This document shows, in pieces, positions 32,101-43,189 of a DNA stretch of 64,000 bases. The DNA lies in contig JASSKH010000020.1 of assembly GCA_031763025.1 (NCBI GenBank), forward strand, positions 744,001 through 808,000, in the 5' to 3' direction. The notes below the pieces were generated by a model. The model was not told the DNA's origin, made no database searches, and saw only the letters and a program-made list of their open reading frames with translations. Made by a program: the position numbers and the translations under genes. Positions within the stretch are counted from its first letter, which is position 1, and each line of letters begins with the position of its first letter. Source of the DNA: Macrocystis pyrifera (Eukaryota > Sar > Phaeophyceae > Laminariales > Laminariaceae).

Positions 32101-35100
32101 AAGACTGCGCGGTATTCCTGCGGTGGGACCTTGAGCAAGCCGGGGGCCGACGGGGAGTCTGCGAGTCGATTCAACGCCGGTTTCTTAACGGAAGGGGGGG
32201 TCGGCGGGCAGTCTGCGAAGCGATCCAGCGGCAGTGTCATGGGCAAAGCGGGGGCCGGCGCGAAAGCTTCGGCGCGGTCCTTCGGCGGTATCTGGAGCAA
32301 GGCGGGGGGCGGCGGGAGGGCTGCGAGACGATTTATCGGCTTTATCCAGCGACGGTATCTTGAGTAAAGTGTGTGCCGGCAGGGAGTCTGCGAGATGATA
32401 CAGCAACAGTGTGGTGGCCCAAGCGGGGGCCGGCGGAGAATCTGCGACGCGATACAGCAGCGAGATCTTGAGCAAGGCGGGGGCAAGCGGGAGGGCTGCG
32501 AGGCGATCCAGCGGCGGTTTCTTGAGCAGATCGGGGCGCCGGCGGGACGTCTGCGAGACGGTTCAGCTGCATCGTCTAGGCCAAAGCGGAGACCGGCGCG
32601 AAGGCTGCGAGGTGGTCTAGCGGCGGTGTCTCAAGCAAGGCGGCGGCCGACCGGAGGGCTGCAAGGTGGTCGAGCGGCGGGATCTGGAGCAAGGCGGGGG
32701 GCGGCGGCAAGGCTGGGACGCGATCTAGCGGCGATATCTTAAGCAAAGCGGGGGCCGGCAGGGAGTCAGTCAGACGATCCAGCGGCAGTGTCTTTGGCGA
32801 AGCGGGGGCCGGATGGCAGGCTGCGAGGCGGTCCAGCGGCGGGATCTTGACCAAGGCAGGGGCCGGCGTGAGACCTGCGAGGCGATCCATCGGCGGTTTC
32901 TTGAGCAAAGCAGGCGCCTGAGGGGAGTCTGCGAGACTACCCCGCGGCGGGATCTTCAAAAAGCAGCGGCCGGTGGGGAGTCTGCGAGACGATCCAGCGA
33001 CAGTGTCGTGGGCAATTCGAGGGCCGGCGGAAAGGCTGCGAGGAAGTCAAGTGGCGGTATTTTGAGCAAGCTGGGCGCTGACGAAGAGCCTGCCAGACGA
33101 TTCAGCGCCGGTTTCATGATCGAAGCGGGGGCCGGCGCAAAGGCTGCGAGACGGTCTAACGCCGGATCTTGAGCAAGGCGGGGGCCGGCGGGAGAACCGC
33201 GAGGCGATCCAGCGGCGGTTTCTTCAGCAAAGTAGGGACCGGCGAGGAGTTTGCGAAACGATGCGGTGGCAGTCTCTTGAGTAAAGCGGGGGCCGACGGG
33301 AGGGCTGCGAGGCGATCCAGCGACGATATCCAGCAGCGATATCTTGAGCAAAGCGTGGACCGGCAGGGAGTCTTCGGGACGATCCAGCGACAGTGTCGTG
33401 GGCAAAGCGGGGGCCGGCGGCAAGGCTGCAAGGCGGTCTAGTAGAGAGATCTTGAACAAGGCGGGGGCCGGCGGGAGGGCCGCGAGGCGATTCAGCGGCG
33501 GTGTCTTCAGTCTAGCGCGGGCCGGCGAGGAGTCTTGGAGACGATCCAGCTGCAGTCTCTTGAGTAAGGCGGGGGCCGACGTGAGAACTGCGAGGCCGTC
33601 TAGCGGCGGTGTCTTGAGCAAGGCGTGGGCCGGCGGGAGGGCTACGAGGCGATCCACCAGCGATATCCAGCGGCGACATCCTGAGAAAGTGCGGGCCGGC
33701 AAAGAGTCTGCGACACGATCCAGCGACAGTGTGGTGCCCAAAGTGGGGGCCGGCGGGGACGCTTCGGGACGATACTGCTGCGGGATCTTGAGCAACGCCG
33801 GGGCCAACGGGAGGGCTGCGAGGTGTTCCAGCAACTGTTTCTTGAGCAGATCGGGGGGTCGGCGGGAAGGCCTCGAGACGATCTAGCGAGAGGTGTCTTA
33901 TGCTATTCGGGGGCCGGCGCGAAGGCTGCGAGGCGGTGAGCGGCGGGATCCTGATAAATAGCGGGGGCCGGCGGGAGGGCTGCGAGGCAACCCAGCGGCA
34001 GGATCTTGTTCAAGGCGGGGGCCGGCGGGGAGTGTGGGTGACGATTCACGCATGGTTTCTTGAGCAAAGCGGGGGCTCGCGGGGAGTCTGCGAGACGATC
34101 CAGCGGTAGTGTCGTTGGCAAAGCGGGGGTCAGGGCGAAGGCTTCGACGCGGTCGAGCGGAGGGATCTTGAGCAAGGCCTGGGTCGACGGGATGCATTCG
34201 AAGCGATCAAGCGGCCGTGTTTTCAGCAAAGTGGAGGCCGGCGAGGAGTCCGCGGTTAAATCCAGCGGCAGGCTCTTGAGTAAGGAAGGGGCGAGAAGGG
34301 AGGGCTGCGAGGCGGTCCAGCGGCGGGATCTTGAGCAAGGCGGGGGGGCGGCGGAATTGTTGCGAGGCGATTCACCGGCGATATCCGGCGGCGACATCTT
34401 GAGCATAGCGTGGGCCGGCAAGGAGTCTGCGAGACGATCCAGCGACAGTGTGGTGCCCAAAGTGGGGGCCGGCGGGGAGGCTGCGAGGCCATACAGCAGC
34501 GGGATCTTGAGCAAGGCGGGGGCTCGCGGAAGGGCTGCGAGGTGTTCCAGCGGCGGTTAATTGAGCAAATCGGGGGGTAGGCGGGAAGGCCGCGAGACGA
34601 TCGAACAGCAGCGTATTATGCAAAGCGGGGGCCGGCGCGAAGGCTGCGAGGCGGTGAGCGTCGAGATCCTGATAAAAGGCGGAGCGCTGCGAGGCAATCC
34701 AGTGGCGGGATCTTGTGCAAGGCGGGGGCCGGCGGGGAGTGTGCGTGACGATACAGCGCCGGTTTCTTGAGAGAGGCGGGGGCCCGCGGGGAGTCTGCGA
34801 GACGATCCAGCGGCAGTGTCGTTGAACAAGCGGGCGTCAGCGCGAAGGCTTCGACGCGGTCCAGCGACAGGATCTTGAAAAAAGCCTGGACCGGCGGGAT
34901 GGCAGCGAGCCGATCCAGCGGCGGTTTCTCCAGCAAAGCGGAGGCCGGTGAGGAGTCCGCGGTAAAATCCAGTGACAGGCTCTTGAGTAAGATGGGGGCC
35001 GACGGGACGGCTGCGAGGGGGTCCAGCGGCGGGAGCTTAAGCAAGGCGAGAGCCGGCGGGAGGGTTGCGACGCGATTCACCGGCGATATCCAGCGGCGAC

Positions 35101-36868
35101 ATCTTGAGCATACCGTGGGCCGGCACGGAGTCTGCGATACGATCCAGCGACAGTGTGGTGCCCAAAGCGATGGCCGTGAGGAGGCTGCGAGGCCATACAG
35201 CAGCGGGATCTTGAGCAAGGCAGGGGCTAGCGGGAGGGCTGCGACGTGATCCAGCGACTGTTAATTGAGCAGATCGGGGGGTCGGCGGGAAGTCTGCAAG
35301 ACGATCCAGCGGCAGCGTCATATGCAAAGCGGGAGCCGGCGCGAAGGCCGCGAGGCGGTCCAGCGGCGGTGTCTTGAGCAAGGCGGGGGCCGGCGGGAGG
35401 GTTGCGAGGCGATTCACCAGCGATATCCAGCGGCGACATCTTGAGCATAGCGTGGGCCGGCAGGGAGTCTGCGATACGATCTAGCGACAGTGTGGTGCCC
35501 AAAGCGATGGCCGGTGAAGAGGCTGCGAGGCCATACAGCAGCGGGATCTTGAGCAAGGCAGGGGCTAGCGGAAGGGCTGCGAGGCCGTCTAGCGGCGGTT
35601 TATTGAGCAGATCGGGGAGTCGGCGGGAAGTCTGCGAGACGATCCAGCGGCAGCGTCATGGGGGTCAGGGCGAAGGCTTCGACGCGGTCTAGCGGAGGGA
35701 TCTTGAGCAAGGCCTGGGCCAACGGGATGGATTCGAGGCGATCCAGCGGCCGTTGTTTCGGCAAAGCGAAGGCCGGTGAGGAGTCCGCGGTTAAATCCAG
35801 TGACAGGCTCTTGAATAAGACGGGAGCCGACGGGACGGCTGCGAGGCGGTCCAGCGGCGGGAGCTTGTGCAAGGCGGGGACCGAAGGGTTGCGAGGCGAT
35901 TCACCGGCGATATCTAGCGGTGAAATCTTACCCATAGCCTGGGCCGGCAAGGAGTCTGCGAGGCGATCCAGCGACAGCGTGGTGCCCAAAGTGGGGGCCG
36001 GTGGGGAGGCTGCGAGGTCATACCGCAGCGGGGTCTTGAGCAAGACGGGGGCTAGCGCGAGGGCTGCGAGGTGTTCCAGCGGCGGTTTATTGAGCAGATC
36101 GGGGGGTCGGCGGGAAGTCTGCAAGACGATCCAGCGGCAGCGCCTTATGCAAAGCGGGGGCCGGCGCGAAGGCTTCGAGGCGGTGAGCGTCGAGATCTTG
36201 AGCAAGGCGGGGGCCGGCGAGAGGGCTGCGAGTCGATGCAGTGGCGATATCCAGCAGCGATATCTTGAACAAAGCGCGGGCCGGCAGGGAGTCTGCGACA
36301 TGATCCAGCGACAGTGTCGTGGGCAACTCGAGGGCCGGCGGCAAGGCCGCAAGGCGGTCCAGCAGCTAGATCTTGAGCAAGGCGGGGTCCCGCGGAAGAG
36401 TCACGAGGCGATTTAGCGGCGGTGTCTTCAGCATAACGGGGGCCGGCGAGGAGTCTTGGAGACGATGCAGCTGCAGTCTCTTGAGTAAAGCGGGGGCCGA
36501 CGCGAGAACTGCGAGGCCGTCTAGCGGCGGTGTCTTGAGCATGGCGGGGGCCGGCGGGAGGGCTGTGAAGCGATCCAGCGGCCATATCCAGCTACGATAT
36601 CTTGAGCAGAGCGAAGGCCGGCAGGGAGTCCGCGATACAATCCAGCGAGAGTTTCTTGGGCAAAGCGAGGGCCGGTGGGAAGGCTGTGAGGCGATCCAGA
36701 GGCGGAATCTTGAGCAAGGCGGGGGCCAGCGGGAGGGCTGCCAGGCCGTCCAGCGGCGAGATTATGGGCCCGGCCGGAAAGCTGCTAGGCGATTCAGCGG
36801 CGATATCTTCAGCAAAGCGGGGGCCGGCAGAGAATCTGCGAGGCAATCTAGCGCCGGTATTCTGAACG
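29168..36868. repeat. GC-rich 54-bp satellite with higher-order repeats, first copy
   Basis: About 140 monomers of 54 bp, each with GCAAAGCGGGGGCCGGCGG, CTGCGAGGCG and a variable tail such as GGGATCTTGA, GGTTTCTTGA or AGTGTCGTGG. Monomer types alternate in a fixed order and form higher-order units: marker AGATCGG monomers occur at about 33848, 34567, 35271, 35609 and 36095 (spacings ~719, 704, 338, 486). Because 54 is 18 codons, long frames stay open on both strands (plus: SKAGAGGRAARRSSGGIL; minus: PALLKIPPLDRLAALPPA). I do not call any of them genes. Confidence 0.92.
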
Positions 36869-37602
36869 GCAGTATAAGTCACAATAGAGCAAGGAGTACG
36901 AAGCCCGAGTTGTCCATACATGGCCCGTAGCGGCCGAAATCGCCGAAATCGGTTTCGGTGCAAGGGAGTGATGGGATGGTGTCGCAGGGGGCGGTTGAGG
37001 GTGAGACGAGCAGACCGAAACCGATGCCCGGGGTGAAGTTGTCGATCGGAGTATAACCGCAGGCTTAGATAAGGTAGATACCGATGGTGTGGGGAGTGGT
37101 GAGGCGGTTGGGTCCGGTGCGGTCGAGATCGGTCGCTGGTTGTGGGAATCGATACAGGAAGTCGGCATTGCCTTAGCTGAGCCTTTAAGGTACTCCAAGG
37201 TGTGGGAGTAGGTGGAGACGAATCCCAGCCAGCGTTGGATGCGAGCGTGTGTTCGCCGAATTTAGTAATACTCTCAAGTGCCTTGTGGTTGGAGTAGATG
37301 TGGAACTTGGTGGACCAGAGATGGCCGCGGAGACGTTTGATTGCCCAAACGATGCTGCCGGCTTGGAGGTCGAGGGGGGTCCAGGATCGTTCTTTGTCGA
37401 GAGTGATGCGGCTGATAAAGACGATGGTACGGACTGAACGGTCGAGTTGTTCGTGTTTGAGAGTCGCGCCAAAATCGTCGAGTCTGGAGTCGCAGTAGAG
37501 GCAAAAATATCGAGAGTTGTCGGCGACAGCATCTCTGTCTGGGTATACCAAGACTGGATGGGTAGCGGGTTCGTAGAAGATCTGGCGAGCGATTGTTTCC
37601 AA
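36869..37602 (-). pseudogene. Ty3/gypsy RNase H domain and following tail
   Basis: RNase H removes the RNA template during reverse transcription. Visible in order: LYCDSRLDDFGATLKHEQ (first catalytic Asp), ISRITLDKERSWTPLDLQAG with the catalytic Glu region, IVWAIKRLRGHLW, and IYSNHKALES, in which the usual Asp of the DHK motif is Asn (codon complement 37288-37290). A frameshift near 37200 leads into EYLKGSAKAMPTS, the normal end of the domain (consensus KGxxNxxAD). The tail to 36869 has no recognised domain. Confidence 0.8.
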
Positions 37603-38522
37603 CTCCGGGGTGAAAAACGAACTTAACGCTTTGTTTGAGCAGGGCGTTAATGGGTCCCGAGATGAGTGGAGAGTTGTATAAGGAACATACGGTGGTATCC
37701 ATTGCCTCCGAGGAGTGAGCGCACTTGCTTGGTGTTCTTAGGCATGGGCATCTGAGTTGGGGCTGCAACCTTGTTGGCGTTAGGGCTGACGCCAGAGGAG
37801 GAAATGGTATTTCTCAAGCAGTCGGCGCTCGTAGCCGCAAGCTTGGCTTTCGACGGGGAGAGCTTGAGGTTGTGTTTTCGAAGGCGTTCGAACAGGGAGC
37901 GGTTGTTGGCGACGTGGCCCGGGGGGTCGGGGTCGGGGTCGAAAACTATGACGTCGTCGAAGTAGGCCGCTACGCGGTCAAGGTCTTTAATGACTTCGTT
38001 GATGACCTTAACGAACCTGCCAGGCACGGCGCTGCTGCCTAGGGCCACTCGAAGCGTTGGGTGGGCGTGCAGAAGGCAGTCAGGGGTATGTGGTCCTTGT
38101 CGATTTTGATTTAGTGAAACGAACACGAAATCGAGCAGGGAGAAGATGCGGCTATTACGGAGGCAGTCGAGAATCTCCTCGACACGGGGAATCGGCAGTT
38201 GGCCCAGGGAGCTGATGGCGTTAAGCCTTTTGAAATTCACGGCTTTTCGAACGCTGCCGTATTTCTTGCGAATGGTAACCATAGGGTTGACGAATAAAGA
38301 AATGGAGTGCTGGATCAGGCCGGCAGCCAGATATTGGTCTAGCACAGCGTAAACCTGCTTGGAGAGAATAGGGATAATGCGGTAAGGGCTGGAAAAATAC
38401 GGGGGCGATATCAGAGGGGATGGAAGTCTTAAACGGAGTAAGGGAGCACGAGCCGGAGTCGGGTTTGGACGTGGAGGGAAAACGTCGGGAAACTCGCAAA
38501 GAACTTCCGGCAGAGCTGTCAA
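37603..38522 (-). pseudogene. Ty3/gypsy reverse transcriptase
   Basis: Starts with FPDVFPPRPNP and FSSPYRIIPILSKQVYAVL. It continues through GLIQHSISLFVNPMVTIRKK, NFKRLNAISSLGQLPIPRVE and FSLLDF (first catalytic Asp) to the catalytic YFDDVIVF at 37941-37964 and LRKHNLKLSPSKAKL. The region between FSLLDF and the palm is shortened and scrambled. A frameshift near 37690 puts the connection (SGPINALLKQSVKFVFHPGV) in another frame. The family identity is clear, the copy is dead. Confidence 0.88.
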
Positions 38523-39391
38523 GACCGTAGTAGACCAACCAGAATCGCGGAGGTCGAAGGAGATTTCGCGGAGGTGTAGCGGAAGTCGGTCTCAGAGGCG
38601 GAGGAAGCTTGTCCGTTGGTCGGCAGTTACGCGTTCCAGGAGTTTGCTGCAAGGGGTGTGGGGGGATCCGCTGGGTGTGTACCGTCGTCATGCACAGGGA
38701 TGTTGCCGTGCAGGGTATGAATGTCGATAACAGCTGAGGCTGGAGGTGACTTTGCGGGAGACCTTGCAGTGCTGAAACCGGAATTTGTATAAGGGGGAAG
38801 GAGGAAGTCCCTAGAAGATCGCCCGGTTCAATATCCATAAATCCCGAGAGCGGAATATTTTGGTAGCCGTTGGCGACGAAGACTTTATTTTCGGAAACAA
38901 TGCCGTCGCGGGGACGTATGTCACCGAGGTAGTAGTGGGTGGGTGCCGGAATGCCGGAGGGACGCACCACATTAATCTGAACGAGAGACGGCGTAGCCAA
39001 AAGAGAGACTGCGTGAGTGCCGGCGAACTCGAGGTGTAGGTTGTCGGGGGAAGGTCGGTTGTGGTGGATGAAAGTGGAGAGGCCATTCTTATAAGAAGTC
39101 GTTGAGGAGAGCTCATCAAAGAGCGGTCGCGAGGGGAGGCGAGGGAGGGTGGTGTACGTGCGTTGTTCGAACCGCATCCAGCTATCGCGTCCCAGTAGAA
39201 CGGGGTGTTGCATAGTCCCATGTGGCACGATGCACGCCCATACGGCAAGCTCGGCGGAGGGAGTGCTGGGAGTGCTGTCGTGCACGAACTTCATGCAGAG
39301 TCCGACGGAAATTGAAGTGAAGAGCAGAGCGGATTTACCATTGCCGCCCCAGGAACGAGGAGAAGCGTGTCGTTCACAGATGTCCGACCCA
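38523..39391 (-). pseudogene. Ty3/gypsy protease C-terminal part and linker
   Basis: ICERHASPRSWGGNGKSALL, then AVWACIVPHGTMQHPVLLGR and DSWMRFEQRTY, followed by an extended linker (DIRPRDGIVSENKVFVANGY, IPLSGFMDIEPGDLL). The LLGRD motif is the usual end of the retropepsin fold. The frame changes near 38530-38620 before RT. The N-terminal half of the protease is at 40322-40470, beyond the inserted element. Confidence 0.65.
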
Positions 39392-40321
39392 CAGTGTTAA
39401 TACATTTAGGTGAGGCCGCATTTTTTGTATCAGTCATTGTTTTCAGCCCCTTAAAAAACATGCCCAAAAAAACTACAAACCGATAGAGATACGGGTCCTC
39501 GCGGGACAAATAAGACGAGAGTTCCAATAGCTCTGCCGAGAGGGAGAGAACTGGACGCGCTCCGGAACTATTATGTGGAAGGGGACTTTCTTATGGACGT
39601 GAGCACGTTTTTTGGTTGGGTTCAATCGGGCGGTGAAACTAATCAGCGCCCAAGTTAGAGCCTTCTCAGGTCGACTACCAGCCCGCAGGCTCCGTTGGCT
39701 CTCCTCGGCATATGAAAAATATAGGATTTCTAGGTCGATGTCGATCGCGAATATCTCTTTGAACCTAAGGAGATCTGTGAGGTGCCAATCCTGCTAGGTC
39801 CGCTTGACTCTTGATCTCGTTCGTAAGGCGACTAAATTGGGCGAGGCGCTCCGAGGTTGCTACTCCCAGAAGCGACCCCACTTTTCGTCGACGAGTCGAG
39901 ACAGCAGAAATGATCGTTGGCGGGCGCTTGCAGAGTGAAAACCAAGGCAGGCACAACTGACTTGATGGTGTGCACCTCTCTTTTAAGTCTCAGAAGATTT
40001 CACGTAGAGGCGCTGCTGCTATGACGATAACGGTGTTTGGAGGCAAGGCGGGGGGGCTGTTTAGGATATATTCCCAAAACAAAAACACGAATATTGTTGG
40101 AAACGCCATCACCCCACGACTGATGTTTTACAGCACGGCATTATCGATGGTGCTTCAAGGGCCGTAGGCGTACTGTTGGTTTTTTTGGCACGCCGTCCAC
40201 CCCCATGATCACAGCTTCCCGGGCGTCCTGGTATCGCCGGAAGGTGACCTCCGTGGCACGCGCACCATCGACAAACGACGTCAAACTCCGAATCCGGCGG
40301 AACCTAGGAGTAATAACACTG
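39392..40321. mobile_element. hAT-like non-autonomous element inside the gypsy protease
   Basis: Left end CAGTGTTAATACATTTAGGT; the reverse complement of the right end begins CAGTGTTATTACTCCTAGGT (16 of 20 match). CAGTG termini are typical of hAT. Protease coding stops at one edge (..CMKRDNAT) and resumes at the other (ICERHASPRSWGG), so the 930 bp is foreign. The flanks (CCGACCCA, CGTAGCGT) do not show an 8-bp duplication. No transposase recognised. Confidence 0.65.
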
Positions 40322-40470
40322 CGTAGCGTTGTCGCGCTTCATACAGGTACAAGCGTCAGCGGAGATGAAGGTTTGGGGGGAGCCGGTATTCAAGAGAGCT
40401 ACAAGGCCGTCGCGGTTGGATGCGGAGGGTCTACTGTGTACTTTGACCCTGGTCGTGAAGGAGGGTACCT
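40322..40470 (-). pseudogene. Ty3/gypsy retropepsin N-terminal part
   Basis: ALLNTGSPQTFISADAC on the minus strand is the aspartic protease active-site loop, with the catalytic DTG changed to NTG (40382-40390). It is preceded by KVHSRPSASNRDGLV. It ends where the hAT-like element begins. The loss of the catalytic Asp means no activity even without the insertion. Confidence 0.75.
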
Positions 40471-42811
40471 ACACCGCTCGAGAGACCCGGTCCATGTTCG
40501 GCAATGAAGGAGGGAAGTGCAGGAAGAAGAACAGCTCTGAACGAAATGGCCGAGAACAATGTGTGCGGAGGAGCGGATTCCGAGCAAAAGGGAGCCAGTA
40601 GGTGGTCCAGTGTGGAGGGCACGGTGGGAGACGGTACTGTTGCATTGATTTCGTAAACCCCATTTTTGGAGGGTGTGAGACGCGAGATGCGCGGAGAGGG
40701 GGCGGGAGTGGGGGGGGGGGGGGTCAAGCTGGTGGCGAATCTTCATGAGGATGTCGCCGGGCAGTTTGAGTCCCGGCCAGTGACAAGGTTGCAAGGCTCC
40801 CCTATCGCCAGACCGGAAACAGGTGCCCCAGACGATATCGTGAAGGCTTGCTTCGGCGAGAAACTCGTTACCGGTGTCTACGAGTTATTGTAGTAATAGA
40901 GGAGCCGAGAAAACGATGTCGTACCCGTGCTATTCCCAAAGCTCTTGACTAAAATTGGAGACGGAGCGGCCGAGGTGGTTTTTGTTGTGCGGGATTCGGA
41001 GGGGACATAATCTTCCGGTGTTCTGCTGTGTCGCCGAAACGTGTACTGTTCCACGCAATTGTATTGCTCGTTGTTAACAGTGAACGTCGGAGGGTACCAC
41101 TGAGAGAATACCGAGTATTGACGCCAAAAAATAAAATTTGGGAGGGGTTCAGGGTCGGGAGGAGTGGGAAGGGGAGACGTGGTGTGAGACGTGGTCGGGG
41201 AAAAGGCGTGGCAAAGACGGCTTTGGTCCTCGAAGACGTGTTGGATGAGGTCGGTCGTGTCGAGATCCCGGTAGGCTGTACGTGCCGGCGTGACGCTCGT
41301 GGCGAAGCACCATGGCAGTCCCTGCTAGCGGCATTTAATGTATGCGGAGGAGGGAGAAACTCGGAAGAACGTGAGTTACCCGTAGTATTCCGTGACCGGA
41401 TCGTGGGTGCCGGTACAGTTGGCTCTTGGCATAATCTTGATAACTTAGTCGAGTCTTCGCGGATGTGTCCGCGGGAAAACTGTCCCTTGGGCCCAGGGAC
41501 AGTGATGTGGTCAGCACGGCGGGCAGCTACGAGTCCGGGAGAACCTGTGGGAAGCAACGGAGGTCGTAGTATGGGCTGCCCGGGGTCGGCGGACGCAGGA
41601 TGACGTGTTGCCGATGACATCGTTGGTCAGAGGACGTAGACGAGTCAGAGGTCGATGGCCCTGCGGGGGAAATAGAGCCGAAGAGTGAGTGAATACCGCT
41701 GTTGGCTCTTGCTGTCGTGTCGCCCACAAGATAGGCAAGATCTGCAGAAATTTCGGCAAATGTCGGGCAAGGCGTGGCGTCGCGCATCGAGTGGGAGACA
41801 ACCCGAGGGGAGCGGTGAGGGAGTGCTCGGTGTGCCCATCTCCTCCTGCCCACACCTCAAACCAACCGCTTGAATAAAGAAGCCAACCCTAGATCGAGTG
41901 GTTGATATGGAAGGGAGGTTAGGAGGGAGAGGAAATGGGTGGGGGGCGGGGGGGGGGCGGAAGAGTAAGTAGAGCCGCGGATCCAGCAAAACACGCTGTC
42001 CGACAATCTATAGAGGTACCCGGTGCGGCCACGTGTAGTGCCGCTGGTGAAGGTGCGAGCAGTTCTTCACCATTGGCTGGTCAGTTAGTACGGAAGGTGC
42101 CCGGGTGTCGGGAGTTTTGAGTACCTCCGTGTTGTGAGGGGCCGAGGCGCATGTTAGCTGGAGAAGTGGAGGTCTGAGTTGTGGGACCGGTAACAGTGCG
42201 GGAAGATGGAAGAGGTCCTTGAGGGGAGGGGGCAGTGAGTTGCGGTGCCCAATTATCCGAGATTATGGTTATTGGGAGATTAGTTGGTCCACTGGGAGTC
42301 TGCAGTGCGGATGAGGTTGCTGTGGGAGCGCTCTCGTTTTCATAATGGAAGGTGGGACCGGCAGTCGTTATTGGAATTGCCGGCAGAGTTGGGTCCCTTC
42401 GATACAAACCCCTTGGAACAAGAGTTCGAGTTTCGGTGAGCATGGCGTTCATATAGTCCCCGACGGTATGAGAGCATACGTTGTTGCCACTGTTGAAGAG
42501 CGTAGCCTCCGTCTTCGAGCTGGCGAGCCGGAAATTGAGCACACCTGACTTGTTTATGAAGGCGCTTTGACACGTTTTGACACTGTGGTCCTGTCCGCGG
42601 AGTCTAGGCATTCGCCAACGCCATGTTCGAAGAACAGCAGCTCTGGCATAGTAGCAACAAGAAAAGGACTCCAGTGGGAGGGTCGTGTGGTCGAAAATGT
42701 CGTAGGCACCATGTACACTTCGTCGAAGTGTTCGACAGGCCAGTAGTTGTAACCCAGAGTGATAGGGTCAGTGTCTGGGGACGTACCAGGTACAGACGTT
42801 CAATGACATAG
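40471..42811 (-). pseudogene. Gag-like region of the Ty3/gypsy element, degenerate
   Basis: Placed as Gag by its position upstream of the protease. At 40531-40551 GHFVQSC has the H-x4-C spacing of a CCHC knuckle whose first two cysteines are gone. Further upstream are Pro/Ser/Thr-rich frames (40949-41620; 42081-42611 with SKTEATLFNSGNNVCSHTVG). Several frameshifts divide it and no capsid motif is certain. Confidence 0.45.
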
Positions 42812-43089
42812 GGGGTGCGCTGGGAGCTTTGAAGATTTGCGTTGGTATGATTGCGCGAACGCGTCTGCCGAGCAGGAGCCGATGGCGGCGTGGACGACGA
42901 AAACGTCGTGTAGCCTCCGGGGGAGGTACAAGAAAAATGTTTTTTGCCATTGATGGCCGGTTATATTATTTCGTAGCATACACTTCATGAGCCTGCCACA
43001 TGGCCGAGACCGACGTGAAAGGTTCTCTACGGTAGTCATTGAATTCACCGGATCCAATCGGAGTCAAAGCAGGAAATTGTGTACGAACA
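42812..43089. other. Contig end before the gap
   Basis: Presumed 5' part of the gypsy element; no LTR or primer-binding site recognised. Confidence 0.4.
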
Positions 43090-43189
43090 NNNNNNNNNNN
43101 NNNNNNNNNNNNNNNNNNNNNNNNNNNNNNNNNNNNNNNNNNNNNNNNNNNNNNNNNNNNNNNNNNNNNNNNNNNNNNNNNNNNNNNNN
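43090..43189. other. Assembly gap, 100 N
   Basis: Exactly 100 N, the conventional placeholder for a gap of unknown size. The sequence on its right side repeats sequence 26.5 kb to its left. Confidence 0.98.

Larger units (their letters stand above)
36869..43089 (-). mobile_element. Degenerate Ty3/gypsy LTR retrotransposon, 3' end missing
   Basis: On the minus strand, from high to low coordinates: Gag-like region, retropepsin, linker, RT, RNase H. Integrase and LTRs are not seen: the element is cut at 36869 by the satellite, and its 5' end runs into the assembly gap. Numerous frameshifts and active-site changes make it inactive. A hAT-like element interrupts the protease. Confidence 0.85.

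Noticed and set aside
41028..41603. 191-codon plus-strand frame
   Set aside because: It lies opposite the Gag-like region of the minus-strand gypsy element, is Arg/Gly-rich with no recognised similarity, and is most simply the complement of Pro/Ser-rich Gag sequence.
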